From Plantago ovata (taxonomy: Eukaryota > Streptophyta > Magnoliopsida > Lamiales > Plantaginaceae), in NCBI GenBank assembly GCA_028274465.1, contig CM051455.1, forward strand, positions 44,161,129 through 44,225,128: 64,000 nt of DNA, in the 5' to 3' direction. Under the pieces are notes generated by a model. That model worked only from the letters and a program-made list of their open reading frames with translations. It did no database searches and was not told the origin of the DNA. This document shows positions 12,245-24,489 of this stretch, piece after piece. The number at the start of each line of letters is the position of its first letter. Position 1 is the stretch's first letter. Made by a program: the position numbers and the translations under genes.

Positions 12245-14907
12245 CTACTGATGATAGCCATGGAGCTGAACATCGAGCCTCCTAAGCCAAATTGAGTGAA
12301 GTATCATATGAAACACATCATATCTCTTGGGAGGTGAGTTCACCATAAAATGTCGTCTCATTTTAATCCCTTTCATCTGCATATCCAAGTACTTCCTCTC
12401 TGGTATTCCCATTAAAATCTTCTTAATGTTCGGAATATCCTTAACCGATATAGTCACCGCAAATGTATCCCAGTTCAACACTTCACCGAAAGGGTTCACA
12501 TAACCATCCTTGATCAAGACCGGGACACATCCCATGTAAAGTCCCTCTACCATTCTCGGGCTAGCCACCTCATACCCACTGGGACAAATGCAGTATCGAC
12601 TTTTCCTCATCATTCCATAATATGACATGTTCTTTGGGAGATATTTGTAAATTTGCACGTCCGGATCTGATTTGTTCTCCCAATGTTCGAGAAGTATAGG
12701 TCGAATCGGCCCGTGGACTCCTCCAGCATAGAATACGAGGATTGGGCGTTCAGATGGAGGTGGGCCACCAACTAACCCGTCTGTTGTCCCAGATGGGAGG
12801 AGGATTTCTGGTATTGATACGTCTCGCAAAGGGTGGAACCGTTCGGAGGTGTTGGCGTTGCAAAAAGCTCGAATTTCATTATTTGCTAACTCAGGTATCG
12901 CGAACGATATCTCTGGACCCTGCCATTAATTGCACATTGCAGCTTCACAAAATTAGTGTGTATGAAAAACACTGGAAAGTGTGGAATTAGTCCATTTCAA
13001 TTTACTCATCTAATTACAGTGTACTTTAACAAGTGCTTTACTGGAATGAACTTACCCAGTCATGGCAAGCAAGAATGAAATGATCAGCTCCACGGCTTCG
13101 GTTCCAGTAAGGATGATTCTGGGCAATGACATTGATATAGTCTGAGGCAGTGTTTTTCATGAGAGTCCAGTCATGAGAGTCTTTGATGTAAATGAACTGA
13201 GTGAGCATCGTGACACTGAGGGGGATGAAGAAGAGATTGGCTTCGTTAGGGTCAAATGTCCGGAAGCCGCTGACTTCCAAATCTTGAATGAAAATGCCCT
13301 CAATGCTGTAAGTGTGTTTACAAGGGCCAAAATGGAAAACTGGCGGATCTCCTTCTTCGTAGATGTATATCTTCATTCGTTTCTCCATCTCCAAATAGCT
13401 CCTGCAGTTTATTCGACATCAATTGTAAGAACAGTTGCATACTATATATCGGTCGTTACATTGATAATAGTACTGCCCTAACATGTCACCAACTGAATAC
13501 ATATGATATTGCACCTCTGGAAGACTGCGGGATTCCAGTACGTGTGGCTACCGGGAACATAATCAGGGTCCGGGACTAATGTGGCGTTCCCCTTCATAGT
13601 ATTCTTAATGGCGAGTCTAGCTTGTGCTAATTCCGCCTCAACAACCTCCAAATTGCTACGGTGTTTCCCCGGTGTCGTTGTAGCATTTTTATACTCGATT
13701 TCGTCTCTAGATCTGTCCACCTGTTGACGGATGACACATTGCCCAGTGTAAACAAGAAACTAAGATTATCAAGTGAACACATCAAGGACTAATAGAGCTG
13801 TACACTGTGCAGTACTCTTCGCACTTAATTGCTAACTTAGGGATTTAAGTTGTACATGCTGTTACATCAGTTGTACACAGTAGTTGTTAGGTAGTTGAGA
13901 CCATTTGACTTCTAGAGAAACAAAGTAACATTAGTGAAAGTAACATTAGTGAAATGAGAGACCAAAATAATCTGATATAAAAAATAAAAAGAATGAGATC
14001 GAGACCATAATCTGCTTTATAGCTAGTTAGAAAAGTAGATAAATATCTCATGAAAGTTAAAATGCAATATACTATACCAACTTTTTAAAATTTGACTGTT
14101 TAAACTAAAGAAAGAATTACAAAAAATTCATATATTCAACTACCAAAATATTGGCAAATATATATATGGATGCTTTAGAAAACTGGATTTAACAGGTTTG
14201 GCCAAGGGGTAAAATGAAGAGATTGTAAATGTTTTTTTTTTCTTTCTCGGTAAGTGATTACTAAATTTACTTTCACATAATCAACTCTAGCATTAAATAA
14301 TTAATTAAAGAAAAGATTACTACGCCTTATTATTAGAATGATTAATAAAGTCTTTTCCTCTTTCCCACAAAAGAGATCCATACGTTTATGTTTTTCATAC
14401 CTGGTAAAATTAATTATTGTGAATATGAATTTCAAGAAGTTAGAAATGTTTGTACGTTTTGAAGAGTTTTGAATAAGCTGGTTAATTGTATATAGAAAAC
14501 AAAACTGAAAAATAAGCCTTGAGATAACGGACTGCACCACTCTTGGCAATGTTTTCTAATTTTGATACACACTGAGCCAATGAATCTAATAGAATTGGAC
14601 TAGACGAAAGAGCCCCATAAAGTCATAATCATTCATACATACAACAACTTTGTATCTATCTAATCAACACTAATCAAGAATCTAACTGTATTTTTTATAG
14701 TGCAACGAATGCTCAATATGCACCAAAATGATGCACAATCAAAATCGCATAGGAAAAAGAAAATCAAATGCTAACTAAACTGAGATTCTACGCAAGAATC
14801 AATGTAGAGAAAGAAGATAGAATGAATTAACCAACCAACCACTGAACCAAAGATAAGACAAGACACGGCGGGTAAAAAACTTACTGGTTGTTCTTGATTG
14901 AAGTCAT
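12245..14907 (-). CDS. GT47 exostosin-family glycosyltransferase
   Basis: This is a plant exostosin-like glycosyltransferase of the At5g03795-like group, normally a Golgi enzyme of cell-wall polysaccharide synthesis with unknown acceptor. The secure exons are 13712-13515 (stem, with LEVVEAELAQARLAIKNT), 13401-13056 (MKIYIYEEGDPPVFHFGPC, HPYWNRSRGADHFILACHDW) and 12919-12245 (HPLRDVSIPEILLPSG, FYAGGVHGPIRPILLEHW, YCICPSGYEVASPRMVEGLY, GCVPVLI, stop at 12245). All borders are GT-AG and in frame. HDW, the CPSGYEVASPR nucleotide-sugar motif and the C-terminal EGLYMGCVPV are hallmarks of the family. The start is uncertain: a 23-base first exon from ATG 14907 to 14885 (MTSIKNN, donor GTAAGT) joins in frame, giving about 413 residues. 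It would lack the usual N-terminal membrane anchor, so an upstream exon may have been missed. Confidence 0.82.
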
Positions 14908-15984
14908 GATGATTTAGAGTTTAGACCAACGGACGAATTCAAGTGCGAGAGTAAGAAATTGTTATCAACATAAAATTTCGATGACTTAGAGCCAATGTAA
15001 CACACAACAGAAGCAGACACAAGAAGAGGCACCAAAATCCAAAAACTTTTTTGTGACTCCAAATTAAACATGACAAATCCTTTCTTCTATATGTACATGT
15101 AGTATATATATCAATGAATCAAACTTGAGAATTTTGATGATTTGGTGTATGAATGAATGATTTGGTGTCTGTTTCTTGGTGAAGTGAGAGGAGAGCAAAG
15201 AATGGAAATGGTTTTTAAAAGAGATTTCATACAAAATTGAAACGGAGTGTTAATTAAATTAATTAATTATGTCAGTCATGAATTTTCTTAATCAAGCTAG
15301 AATCTTTACCTAAACAGCTGTTTCCAGTTTTGACACAAGTAAGATTAGCAGGTCTGGAGGCCCATCACTTATTTTGTCAATTGGGCTAAAAATGATAACC
15401 TCCCATGTGACTAAAAACTAGGCCCATTTTATGTAAATGACCAAAAGTGGAAATGGCAAAGAAAATTAAAGAACAAGAGTGTGGGTATGATTATTTCCAT
15501 TTTGCAACCCAACAGAGCACACTATGAACAGCGTTTCACCTTGAGTTGATGGATAAGAAATAGAATAAGCAGCAATCAGGATTGACTCAAGTTGTGGAAG
15601 AATACTAAGACTCCTTTTCAAGATGAATGATAACTTTTGATCTCTTCCCAACATGCCAGTATTGTTCGAAGACTATCTAAGGGGCTGGTTGGCGGAGGTG
15701 AGTTATATTTGTATCAGCAACATGGTTCCATAATAGATTTTTGGTATTGTTATTTTCCGATTAAGATTAGATCATACATGATTCGGGTCCTATTCAAATT
15801 GCAATACTTCAGATCGATTTGAATTCGGATCTTGTTTTAAATTATAATACTTCGTGTGATTTCGTTATTGGTCATATAATTCGTCTCTAATGGAGATAAT
15901 TTGGCACAGTCAATTTAGGAACGGGTAATTATATGTTAGTTTCAAATTGAGTGTATGTGGAGGTGGACGCGTATTTGGTGCTCA
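14908..15984. other. Upstream flank of the GT47 gene and spacer
   Basis: Contains the probable promoter of the GT47 gene and no recognisable gene. An open frame at 15466-15654 (-) has no recognisable domain. Confidence 0.4.
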
Positions 15985-16165
15985 TTTGTTGATTGCCAAT
16001 TTGTGTGAGAAAAGAACAATGAAGGAATAATCAAACTTCAATATGTATGTATTAGGAGACAATTAGCTGATTTCCTCACCAAAGCAATCACATTTGCAAA
16101 TTAAATCTTTGTCCAATATGAACATAATAATAAATATCTACTACATCTTGAGGGAGAATATTGAA
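15985..16165 (+). mobile_element. Copia retrotransposon 3' tail (RNase H end and polypurine tract)
   Basis: The plus strand reads ...DCQFV, a stop, EKN..., then IIKLQYVCIRRQLADFLTKA with a stop at 16101-16103. This is the closing segment of copia-type RNase H (the QLAD-LTKA signature). It is followed at 16149-16157 by the purine run GAGGGAGAA, the position of a polypurine tract, after which LTR sequence would begin (TATTGAAAAT). The in-frame stop and the absence of upstream pol coding mark it as a relic. Confidence 0.6.
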
Positions 16166-17430
16166 AATTTGCTGAAAATAAAAGGATTGATAAAGGACTC
16201 AACTGCAAACTATTTGAAAGTATTGGGTTCAAGGAGAAAGGCGTCAAAGCTGAAGGATGAAGACATAATTAAACGAAGAAGCGGAGGACAGACGAACTAA
16301 TTAGAAAAGGGTTCGTCTTCCTCAAGAAACATATGTACACTCGATTGTACCAAATCGTACAACTCTTCACATTTAGGCTTCGACCCTTAGATCATTTATC
16401 AACTGCCTTTGTAATACCTGTCCTCGGAAATTAGTTTAGGTCTTTGGTGTCTCATGTAATATTCTCACATTTCATCCCCTATGTGAAACTTAGAGTAAGA
16501 AACAAGAAGTAGGCATTTGGAGTTGTATAATAGCTAGCTCATTGTTAGGGTTTAGGCATTCAATTTTGCAAACATATTTAATTTAACGTATTACAACAAA
16601 ATCTTTTAGCAACATCCCTAAAAAGGTTCATCAAGTCAACAAGAATTTAACAAGCGATCGTTGCCAATTTCAAGTGAAGATTCAAGAACAATCTACCGAG
16701 GCCCTTGAGTCAACAAATCCAAAAAGTTAATAAGCGTCAAACGCCAACTTCACAAGTCAAATCATTTACCAAGAACAAGCTTAGTTCATTTTAACCTTTT
16801 TCATTGACATCGTATGGTTTCCCTGATTTTTTTTTGACTTATTTAATGGTGGTTAATGATATTTGAGAATGATTTTAGATTAATTATCATTTGAAACTAT
16901 AACAAACCATACTCCTTAAAACCACCAAATCATATCTTAAAGTATTAACTAAAGAAATTAGACCTATAATTGAAACATACAATTTTATTTTGTTTTGAAA
17001 CAAATTGAAACATACTCCTACAATATTGAGTCATTGACAAACCATCACACTATCTTTTAAAAATTAAAAAAACATATTATAACTATGACTGAATCTTTCC
17101 ATGCTAACCATTTAAAACCATAACATAATATCTTATAATCATAATGAAAGAATTATGCCACATAGGTTTTGTTTTTTTAAATTCAGACAGCATAAAACCC
17201 TTGATTTTCCTTCTTTTTTTTTTTTTTGGGAAAATCAAGTCTTTGGCATGCCAAATATGTAAGGCCCAAGATATAGTCCTAACAATTTTACTACACAAAC
17301 GTTTCTTCTCCTCTAGTCGGCTCTTTGCTATATGTAAAATCACGCGAGTCTTCATCATCAGATTATTCAAGTTTGCTTGAAAAATTAATCTACTATATGG
17401 CTCTTCTTTATTCTCGGGGCAAAAAGAAGG
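16166..17430. other. Probable degraded LTR and spacer
   Basis: Sequence following the copia polypurine tract, with no gene recognised. A 15-base poly-T run lies at 17215-17229. A matching second LTR was not found within the window. Confidence 0.35.
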
Positions 17431-17817
17431 CAATGGCTTATGAATTTGAATTTGATTTACCTGAACAAATCATCCAGCATATCCAATATTTCCCCGGTGG
17501 AACCATTGACTTCTGATATAGCAGAGAACAAATTAATGACGAAGAAGTTTCCAAGGTAAAAGAGGATGCTCGAACGTCTGTATTCCAAATCATGGTACCC
17601 TACTTGGTCCACTCGACCCGTCCTTATTCTGTCCAACACGTTTTTCAATTTTTGTTGTTGGGAAGACGACTATCGAAAGCTCATTCAGGAAACCGTACAG
17701 AGATACAAGAAGTTGAATAGAAGCATACATAGCCTCGTGTTGGTAATCAGAGTTCACTGCGGTGAAGGTAGGGACGTGCTTGATGAACTGATGTTATTAA
17801 CCGTGTTAAATCACTAA
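17431..17817 (+). pseudogene. F-box/LRR gene fragment (5' part)
   Basis: The opening of a plant F-box/LRR gene is recognisable but split over frames. MAYEFEFDLPEQIIQHIQYF is the F-box start. Then, after a stop at 17516, another frame carries EDARTSV, and a third frame carries SKSWYPTWSTRPVLILSNTF, the usual 'vlSKsW...W.trP.l' segment, followed by QRYKKLNRSIHSLVLVIRV. The LRR body is missing. It is a decayed fragment of the same general family as the copy at 26557-28010. Confidence 0.65.
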
Positions 17818-17939
17818 AATTTCGTTTGGTGAAAGAGTGATTAATGCGCGTAGTGTGTCAATCAACACATGAATGAGTTCATTCATTCAAACACACATAG
17901 ATGAGTGTTTCATTGTGCTAAAATCCGTGTTAAAGAGTA

Positions 17940-20900
17940 AGTTATGGGAAAATGAGACCACCTATCAAAATCGGGGCCAAAAACGAGTTTCGGTCCTAGT
18001 ATAGAGAGTGGCGCCGCGGCGCACATAGAAAAGGGATGCGTCCCTTTGTTGTTTTTGCCAGTGATGAGGCTAAAATGTGGATCGTGCCGTTTTCCTCACC
18101 ATCTCCAAGATCTCCTCCGTTTAGAGTCGTTCTTGGGTTTATTTCTTAGCGGAAACCTGGGGACGGGGTGGGGATGTTAGTGGTTTACCGGCCTGCCGAT
18201 AGTCAGACCGGCGTTGCATTTAAGTGGAAATACCCGAAGGAATGGAAAGACAAGTAGAGAGTGGAAGTGTGTAGAGATTGTGTAGGGGTTGTGTTGAGAG
18301 TGTGTACCTTGGCCTATATATAGACAAATGTGGGTCTGAGATGTCCTTTCGAGGGTCTGTGATCCTTTCGATGGTGTCTGTGATCCTTTCGAGGGTACTT
18401 TATCCGGAAAATGGGGAGTCTTATCAGTACAAGTGGGTACTTGGTTTCGACCCTAGTAAGATCGTTCGAGGGTGTTTGTCCTTTCGATGGCGTAGATGCT
18501 TCGAGGCTGTAAATGCTTGGTCAATTGAGGGTGGATGTTCTGTCTGTCCTTTCGAGGGTGCAGACACTTCGACGGTAGCTTTGATTGTGGGCGCTTCGAG
18601 GGCGTCTGATGTCACTTCGACGTTGGCTCTGTATTTCGAGGCCTTGTCTTAGTGGTGACATATTTACCAATATCATGAGTCCCCCAAGTTTTGAGAGATG
18701 TCGTAAGTTAATCTGTCGAAACTTTCTTCTTCTTGGAAGTCTTGGGGTCTGGGTGAGACCTTTTTCGAACCTTTCTTCTTTCGTCTGGTTTTATACCATC
18801 TTGTCTTTGCTTGTTTTTTGGTGGTGTAGAATCTTTGATGAAATGAAAATCGACCTTTTCGATTTAGACATGATGGATTTTATCCATGTGTGTATGTCAT
18901 AAGTTAGTCTGACGTCTTGATGGAAATTGAATACCCTATCATCTGTCCCCCAAGTTGTCGAAGAATGTGGGGACAATCTTTCGAGGAACTTTTGTTTGCC
19001 TTTTGTCGACCATCTGTTGTTCATACGTTGGCAACTCTTTTTGGTGCTTCGATGGTCACTCGTTATTTCGAGGCCTTTAGAGGGTGTTCGAACTTTGAGC
19101 AGCAGCACATTCCCTTATCATGGGATGATGGTAGAGAATCCATCGAAATTTCAATGGTCTTGCTTCGAGGGCTCTTATGAGAGGGAAAAGCGTGGGGTGG
19201 TGTGGCTTTTGGGAGACTTCATCGTCTTTCAGTCTTGAAACTTCCTTGCGGGTGGTATCTTCGATTAGTTTCGAACTTGAATTCTTCACTCGGTCATTTT
19301 TTGTAAGTCTCGTTTTGGTTGATCGGGTCGAATCCTTGTTTTCATCTTCTGTCCAACTTGGGAGTTCGACCATTCGTGATATCAGCTGTATGGATTTCGA
19401 CTCTCTAATGGCATTATCTTTGTGCATTTTCGACTATTTGTGGCCTTCTTTTGTGGTTTTTGACCCTTTGGGGTATTAGTTTGGTGTATTTCGATTCCTT
19501 ATGGTTCTCTGTGTCTTTCGACCCTCTGTGATACCGAAATCCATACATGATTTGATCTCTTGGGTTTCGACCCTTTGGGGTACTAACTTTGTAGATTTTG
19601 AAGGTTTGTGGCGTTCATCTCTGTGATTTTGCAGCTTCTTAATAGGTGTTACTTTTGTTGGGCAAGCAAAATTATTCGTGTTTTTCCGTCGAAAAGTGAA
19701 TATAATGCTCGTAGTGGAACACCTTTCGAGATCGATAACAGTGGATCTTCGATAAGAGTGCTTTCGAACAGAGTATTGCATTAGTATGTCCCGTCGGAGA
19801 TCTATATCAAATCAACGTTCTCATCCCGAAAAGATTGTATCGAGGTCAAGGATCAATTGAAAAAATTGTTTTTTCCGTCGAAAAGAACATTTATCAAGTT
19901 GTCCTTCTTTCGAGTCTTTTTGGACTCGATTGGAATGTTCGGCACCATTTTTCGATGGCCCATCCGTCAATGGCCTATGGAAAATCTGGATTCGAGTTTG
20001 CGTGGGTGAGGATAATGTGTATCCAATCAATCGTTTTTCGATAAAGGGTGCTACTTCGCAGTGACGACCCTTGTGGGGGTGGGTTGTATAGTTCTTGTGA
20101 TTGACAAGTTGCTGGTTTCGAGATAATCCTCTTTTGGAACTTTCGAGGTGGCTTTTTCCTTTGGAGATGGCGAGATGGTTTCTCCAACCGATCATTTATT
20201 CCTCAATTGGAGGTTTCGAGGTGGTTTTTCCAACCACTCATTTATTCCTCAATTGGAGGTTTCGAGGTGGTTTTTCCAACCTAACTCTCTTCGAGTTGGC
20301 TTCGAGGTGGTTTCTCCAACCTACCTCCCTTTTCTTCCTTTCGAGGCTTCGATTTGGCTTCGTAGGTGGACAGGTGGTTTTTCCAACCGACTTCTCGTAG
20401 CCTCATTTCGAGGCTTTCAATTTGGCTTCGAGGTGGTTTCTCCAACCGACCTCCCTTTTCCTCCTTTCGAGGCTTCAATTTGGCTTTGGAGGTGGTTTCT
20501 CCAACCTATCTCCTTTTTCTCATCTCGAGGCTTCGAGTGTTCTATCCTCCGTTCGAAGGTACGAGAGTTTTTCCAACTTGTAGGCTTTGAGGGTGGATTC
20601 CATGCCTTCGAGGATACGAGATGGTTTTTCCAACCCATCTCTTCCTCTTCGGAGGCTTCGAGGGTGGATTCCGTCCCTTCGAGGGTACAAGGTGGTTTCT
20701 CCAACCTACCTTTCGGAGACTTCGATGGTGGATTCCATCCCTTCGAGGGTCTTGAGGTGGTTTCTCCAACCAGCCTCCTTTGGAGACTTCGAGGGAGGGA
20801 TCCGACCCTTCGAGGGTCTTGAGATGGTTTCTCCAACCAATCTCTTCCTCTTCGGAGGCTTCGAGGGTGGATTCCATTCCTTCGAGGGTACGAGATGGAT

Positions 20901-22960
20901 TTTCCGACCGATCATTTATTTCTCAATTGGAGGTTTCGAGGTGGTTTTTCCAACCACTCATTTATTCCTCAATTGGAGGTTTCGAGGTGGTTCCTCAATT
21001 GGAGGTTTCGAGGGTGGTTTTCCTCTTTGGAGGCTTCTTCCTCTTTGGAGGCTTCGAGGGTGGTTTTCCTCTTTGGAGGCTTCTTCCTCTTTGGATTTTC
21101 CTCTTTGGATTTTCCGACCAACCTCTTCAATTTGGCTTCGGAGGTGGTTTCTCCAACCTACCTCCTTTTTCTCATCTCGAGGCTTCGAGTGTTCTATCCT
21201 CCCTTCGAAGGTACGAGAGTTTTTCCAACTTGTAGGCTTCGAGGGTGGATTCCATACCTTCGAGGATACGAGATAGTTTTTCCAACCCATCTCTTCCTCT
21301 TCGGAGGCTTCAAGGGTGGATTTCGTCCCCTCGAGGGTACGAGGTGGTTTCTCCAACCTACCTTTCGGAGACTTCGAGGGTGGATTCCATCCCTTCGAGG
21401 GTCTTGAGGTGGTTTCTCCAACCAGCCTCCTTTAGAGACTTCGAGGGAGGGATCCGTCCCTTCGAGGGTCTTGAGATGGTTTCTCCAACCAATCTCTTCC
21501 TCTTCGGAGGCTTCGAGGGTGGAAACCATCCCTTCGAGGGTACGAGATGGTTTTTCCAACCACTCTTCAACATGGCTTCGATGGTGGATTCCATGCCTTC
21601 GAGGGTACGAGTGGTTTCTCCAACTAGCCTCTTTTGGAGACTTCGAGGGAGGGATTCGTCCCTTCGAGGGTCTTGAGATGGTTATCAAACCACCATCTCC
21701 ATCTGTTGCATCTCCCAACTATTCCTAGAAACCTCAAAATCGAAGATGTTGAAGTCGCGTGGGACTAACTAGCCGCGATATTGGAGTTAGCTTGTGTAAG
21801 TCGAGTGGACTTTTATTGTGTACTATTTGAACCTTGAACAATGAAGTTGGTATTGGTCTCAACCTTCAAGTGCGGTATCGGTCTCATTTCTTGGAAAATA
21901 TCAGCTCGACATCATGGAAGATATTAATTTGGAGTTGTGATCAGCCTCAATCCCCCGAGTCTCTTGCTGCTATCTTGTTTTGGAAAAACATTATCCCTTT
22001 CCCTTTCTTGCATTTTGTTGTTGGTCTTTTCGAGTTCGGAAGGTGGTGGTCTTCGAAGGGTGTCTCCGACCATGAATATATGCATGATAAATTGTCGGAT
22101 GCGGCCATGTGTAGCTGCTGTAGTTGGATTTTTAAGTTTTCTTCGAGTTCGATGCATTTCCGACTTTGAGCGGAAAATAATTTCCTGAGCATATGTTTAG
22201 AGTTTGCCATTCGCGTTGCTCTTTGAGTCCGAAATGGGTAGAGTCGGACTTGATATTCTCAGTCGTGGGTTGAGACTTTGAGTTCGGACCTTCGTTTCTC
22301 GGGTTGTCCGGGTTGCTTATTTTTCAACTTCGATGTATCTAGTCGGTCAGCTCTTTCTTGCTCGGAGTGAACGAGTGAGTCGAGGTTGACTTGGGTTTTC
22401 ACCACACTTCAATCTTTCGACCCTTTTCTTTTCTTTCGAGCCTTTGGATCAAAACTCTTGATTTGCTATTCTGGCCTTTTGAGAGCTTGTCGGTCGAAAA
22501 TGTGGTTCGACTCTCTTCGAGCCTTTTTGAGAGTCCGCCGGTCAAAGTTGTGATTCGACTTCTTTTCCATCTGCCTTCTTCGAGCCTTGTTCGACTCTAT
22601 CTTCGAGCCTTTTTGAGAATCCGCCGGTCGAAGTTGTAATTCAACTTCTTTTTCATCTGTCTTCTTCGAGCCCTTTCTTTGAGCTTGTGGTTCGAGGGTT
22701 GAAACTGTGGTTCGACCCTATCTTCGAGCCTTTTCTTTGAGCTTGTGGTTCGAAATCGAATTCGACTTGGGTCTTGAGGGTCGAAATTGAATTTGACTTG
22801 GGTCTTTCCCATTCGACTTGGGTCTCTACGAGCCTTCTACATTGAGCTTTTGAGCCGAAATCGAATTCGACTTGGGTCTTGCCCATTCGACTTGGGTCTC
22901 TTCGAGCCTTCTACTTCGAGCCTTTGGTTGGAGATTAGAGCTCTCTTCGAGTTCAACATA
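17940..22960. repeat. TTCGAGG-rich low-complexity block with higher-order repeats
   Basis: About 5 kb differ sharply from their surroundings: TTCGAG/CTTCGAGGG recurs throughout. Between 20160 and 21690 about two dozen imperfect units of roughly 46-72 bases carry GGTGGTTTCTCCAACC followed by CTTCGAGGGTGGATTCCATC-like text. A higher-order period of 652 bases links 20521 with 21173 and 20781 with 21433; a further copy follows 202 bases later at 21635. Many overlapping open frames on both strands arise because the unit lacks stop codons; none shows a domain. The left part (18240-18330) has a TATATATA promoter-like motif, as an LTR might. The class is unknown: it could be a non-coding region of a large LTR retrotransposon or a novel satellite-like element. 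It ends inside a truncated F-box gene. Confidence 0.7.
18314..18324 (+). promoter_or_regulatory. TATA-like motif inside the TTCGAGG block
   Basis: CCTATATATAG lies in a stretch of ordinary composition just before the TTCGAGG repeats start. It may be the promoter of the unidentified element (for example in an LTR), but no transcript start is visible. Confidence 0.3.
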
Positions 22961-23654
22961 GTGTTTGAATTTGACTAGAGATAATTTCGGGTTCAAGATG
23001 AACAAAAGTACCGCCAGAAACGTTAGAAAGTTTAACAATCTTGTAATCATTGGAACAACTGTCATATCCAAAGCCATATGTTATACTTGGTTGAAATTGA
23101 GGAGCGTCTTGAATAGTTACCTTTTGAAGAGTGAGAGGATTTAGCACAAGAATTTCATCTTCCTTACTCAACACCAGAGCCAAGCCATTACAGGAGCCTA
23201 AAACTGCTTCAACATATAAATCTGGCAAATCAAGCCTATTTGAAATCCATGCATCATCATTGCCATCATCAACTGGTGCTCTGAGAGTGTAGAGCTTTGT
23301 AGCTCGGGCTAATAGAATGGCGTCTCTTTTGTCATCGGTTTTACGGCTAAGATGAGAATTGACAAATTGTGATGTAGAAAGGTTTCGACGCCATGATTTT
23401 GATAAGCATCTGCATCTACCCACGGATTTGACAGGGAGTCTGGAGAATATTCCGATCAGAATTTCATCGGGGAGATTAGGGTTAGGGTTCTCCATTTTGG
23501 GGGTTTTCGAATCCATAAACGATTGAGGATCGGATCAATGTGAAAGAAAGTAGTTAGAACTTTAAAAGGTGGATATGATACTGGATAGGATAGGGGCCAT
23601 TCAGAACAAAAATGTTACAGAAGCCATAGCTGCGGGAGTGAGATTGATATGAGA
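22926..23654. repeat. Left copy of a 728-base duplication flanking the gap
   Basis: These bases match 23755-24482 almost exactly. The only differences noticed are one extra base (GACTAGAGATAAT here, GACTAGGATAAT there) and one substitution (GGAACAACTG here, GGAAGAACTG there). The left copy ends and the right copy begins exactly at the N run, which is what two unmerged overlapping contig ends look like. Confidence 0.9.
22953..23516 (-). pseudogene. Truncated CPR1/CPR30-type F-box gene, left of the gap
   Basis: The ORF opens with MDSKTPKMENPNPNLPDEIL and an F-box (residues about 14-52, IGIFSRLPVKSVGRCRCLSK). It continues into the F-box-associated domain as far as YGFGYDSCSNDYKIVKL, then runs into the TTCGAGG block and stops after 187 codons. 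Intact relatives such as the gene at 29182-30339 have about 385 codons, so half the protein is lost. F-box proteins of this type are substrate receptors of SCF ubiquitin ligases. The same sequence is present again right of the gap. Confidence 0.8.
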
Positions 23655-23754
23655 NNNNNNNNNNNNNNNNNNNNNNNNNNNNNNNNNNNNNNNNNNNNNN
23701 NNNNNNNNNNNNNNNNNNNNNNNNNNNNNNNNNNNNNNNNNNNNNNNNNNNNNN
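23655..23754. other. Assembly gap, 100 N
   Basis: Exactly 100 undetermined bases, a conventional placeholder for a gap of unknown size. The true gap may be negative, because the flanks are the same sequence. Confidence 0.99.
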
Positions 23755-24344
23755 GGTTGGAGATTAGAGCTCTCTTCGAGTTCAACATAGTGTTTGAATT
23801 TGACTAGGATAATTTCGGGTTCAAGATGAACAAAAGTACCGCCAGAAACGTTAGAAAGTTTAACAATCTTGTAATCATTGGAAGAACTGTCATATCCAAA
23901 GCCATATGTTATACTTGGTTGAAATTGAGGAGCGTCTTGAATAGTTACCTTTTGAAGAGTGAGAGGATTTAGCACAAGAATTTCATCTTCCTTACTCAAC
24001 ACCAGAGCCAAGCCATTACAGGAGCCTAAAACTGCTTCAACATATAAATCTGGCAAATCAAGCCTATTTGAAATCCATGCATCATCATTGCCATCATCAA
24101 CTGGTGCTCTGAGAGTGTAGAGCTTTGTAGCTCGGGCTAATAGAATGGCGTCTCTTTTGTCATCGGTTTTACGGCTAAGATGAGAATTGACAAATTGTGA
24201 TGTAGAAAGGTTTCGACGCCATGATTTTGATAAGCATCTGCATCTACCCACGGATTTGACAGGGAGTCTGGAGAATATTCCGATCAGAATTTCATCGGGG
24301 AGATTAGGGTTAGGGTTCTCCATTTTGGGGGTTTTCGAATCCAT
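23755..24344 (-). pseudogene. Truncated F-box gene, right of the gap (probably the same locus)
   Basis: This has the same N-terminal F-box and partial associated domain as the left copy. The one-base difference makes the frame run on past GGTFVHLEPEII into the gap instead of stopping. Upstream of the ATG at 24344 the sequence continues uniquely to the right. It is best treated as the genuine copy, with the left one as its contig-end duplicate. Confidence 0.8.
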
Positions 24345-24489
24345 AAACGATTGAGGATCGGATCAATGTGAAAGAAAGTAGTTAGAACTTTAAAAGGTGG
24401 ATATGATACTGGATAGGATAGGGGCCATTCAGAACAAAAATGTTACAGAAGCCATAGCTGCGGGAGTGAGATTGATATGAGAAACAGAG

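Noticed and set aside
14301-14549. Hydrophobic ORF as the missing membrane-anchor exon of the GT47 gene
   Set aside because: It has some hydrophobic residues, but no suitable donor/acceptor pair was found joining it in frame to the exon at 13712.
18791-21728. Many overlapping open frames of 60-230 codons on both strands
   Set aside because: They are repeats of the same Phe/Gly/Ser or Arg/Lys/Pro-rich phrases, occur on both strands at once and follow from a stop-free tandem unit; no domain is visible.
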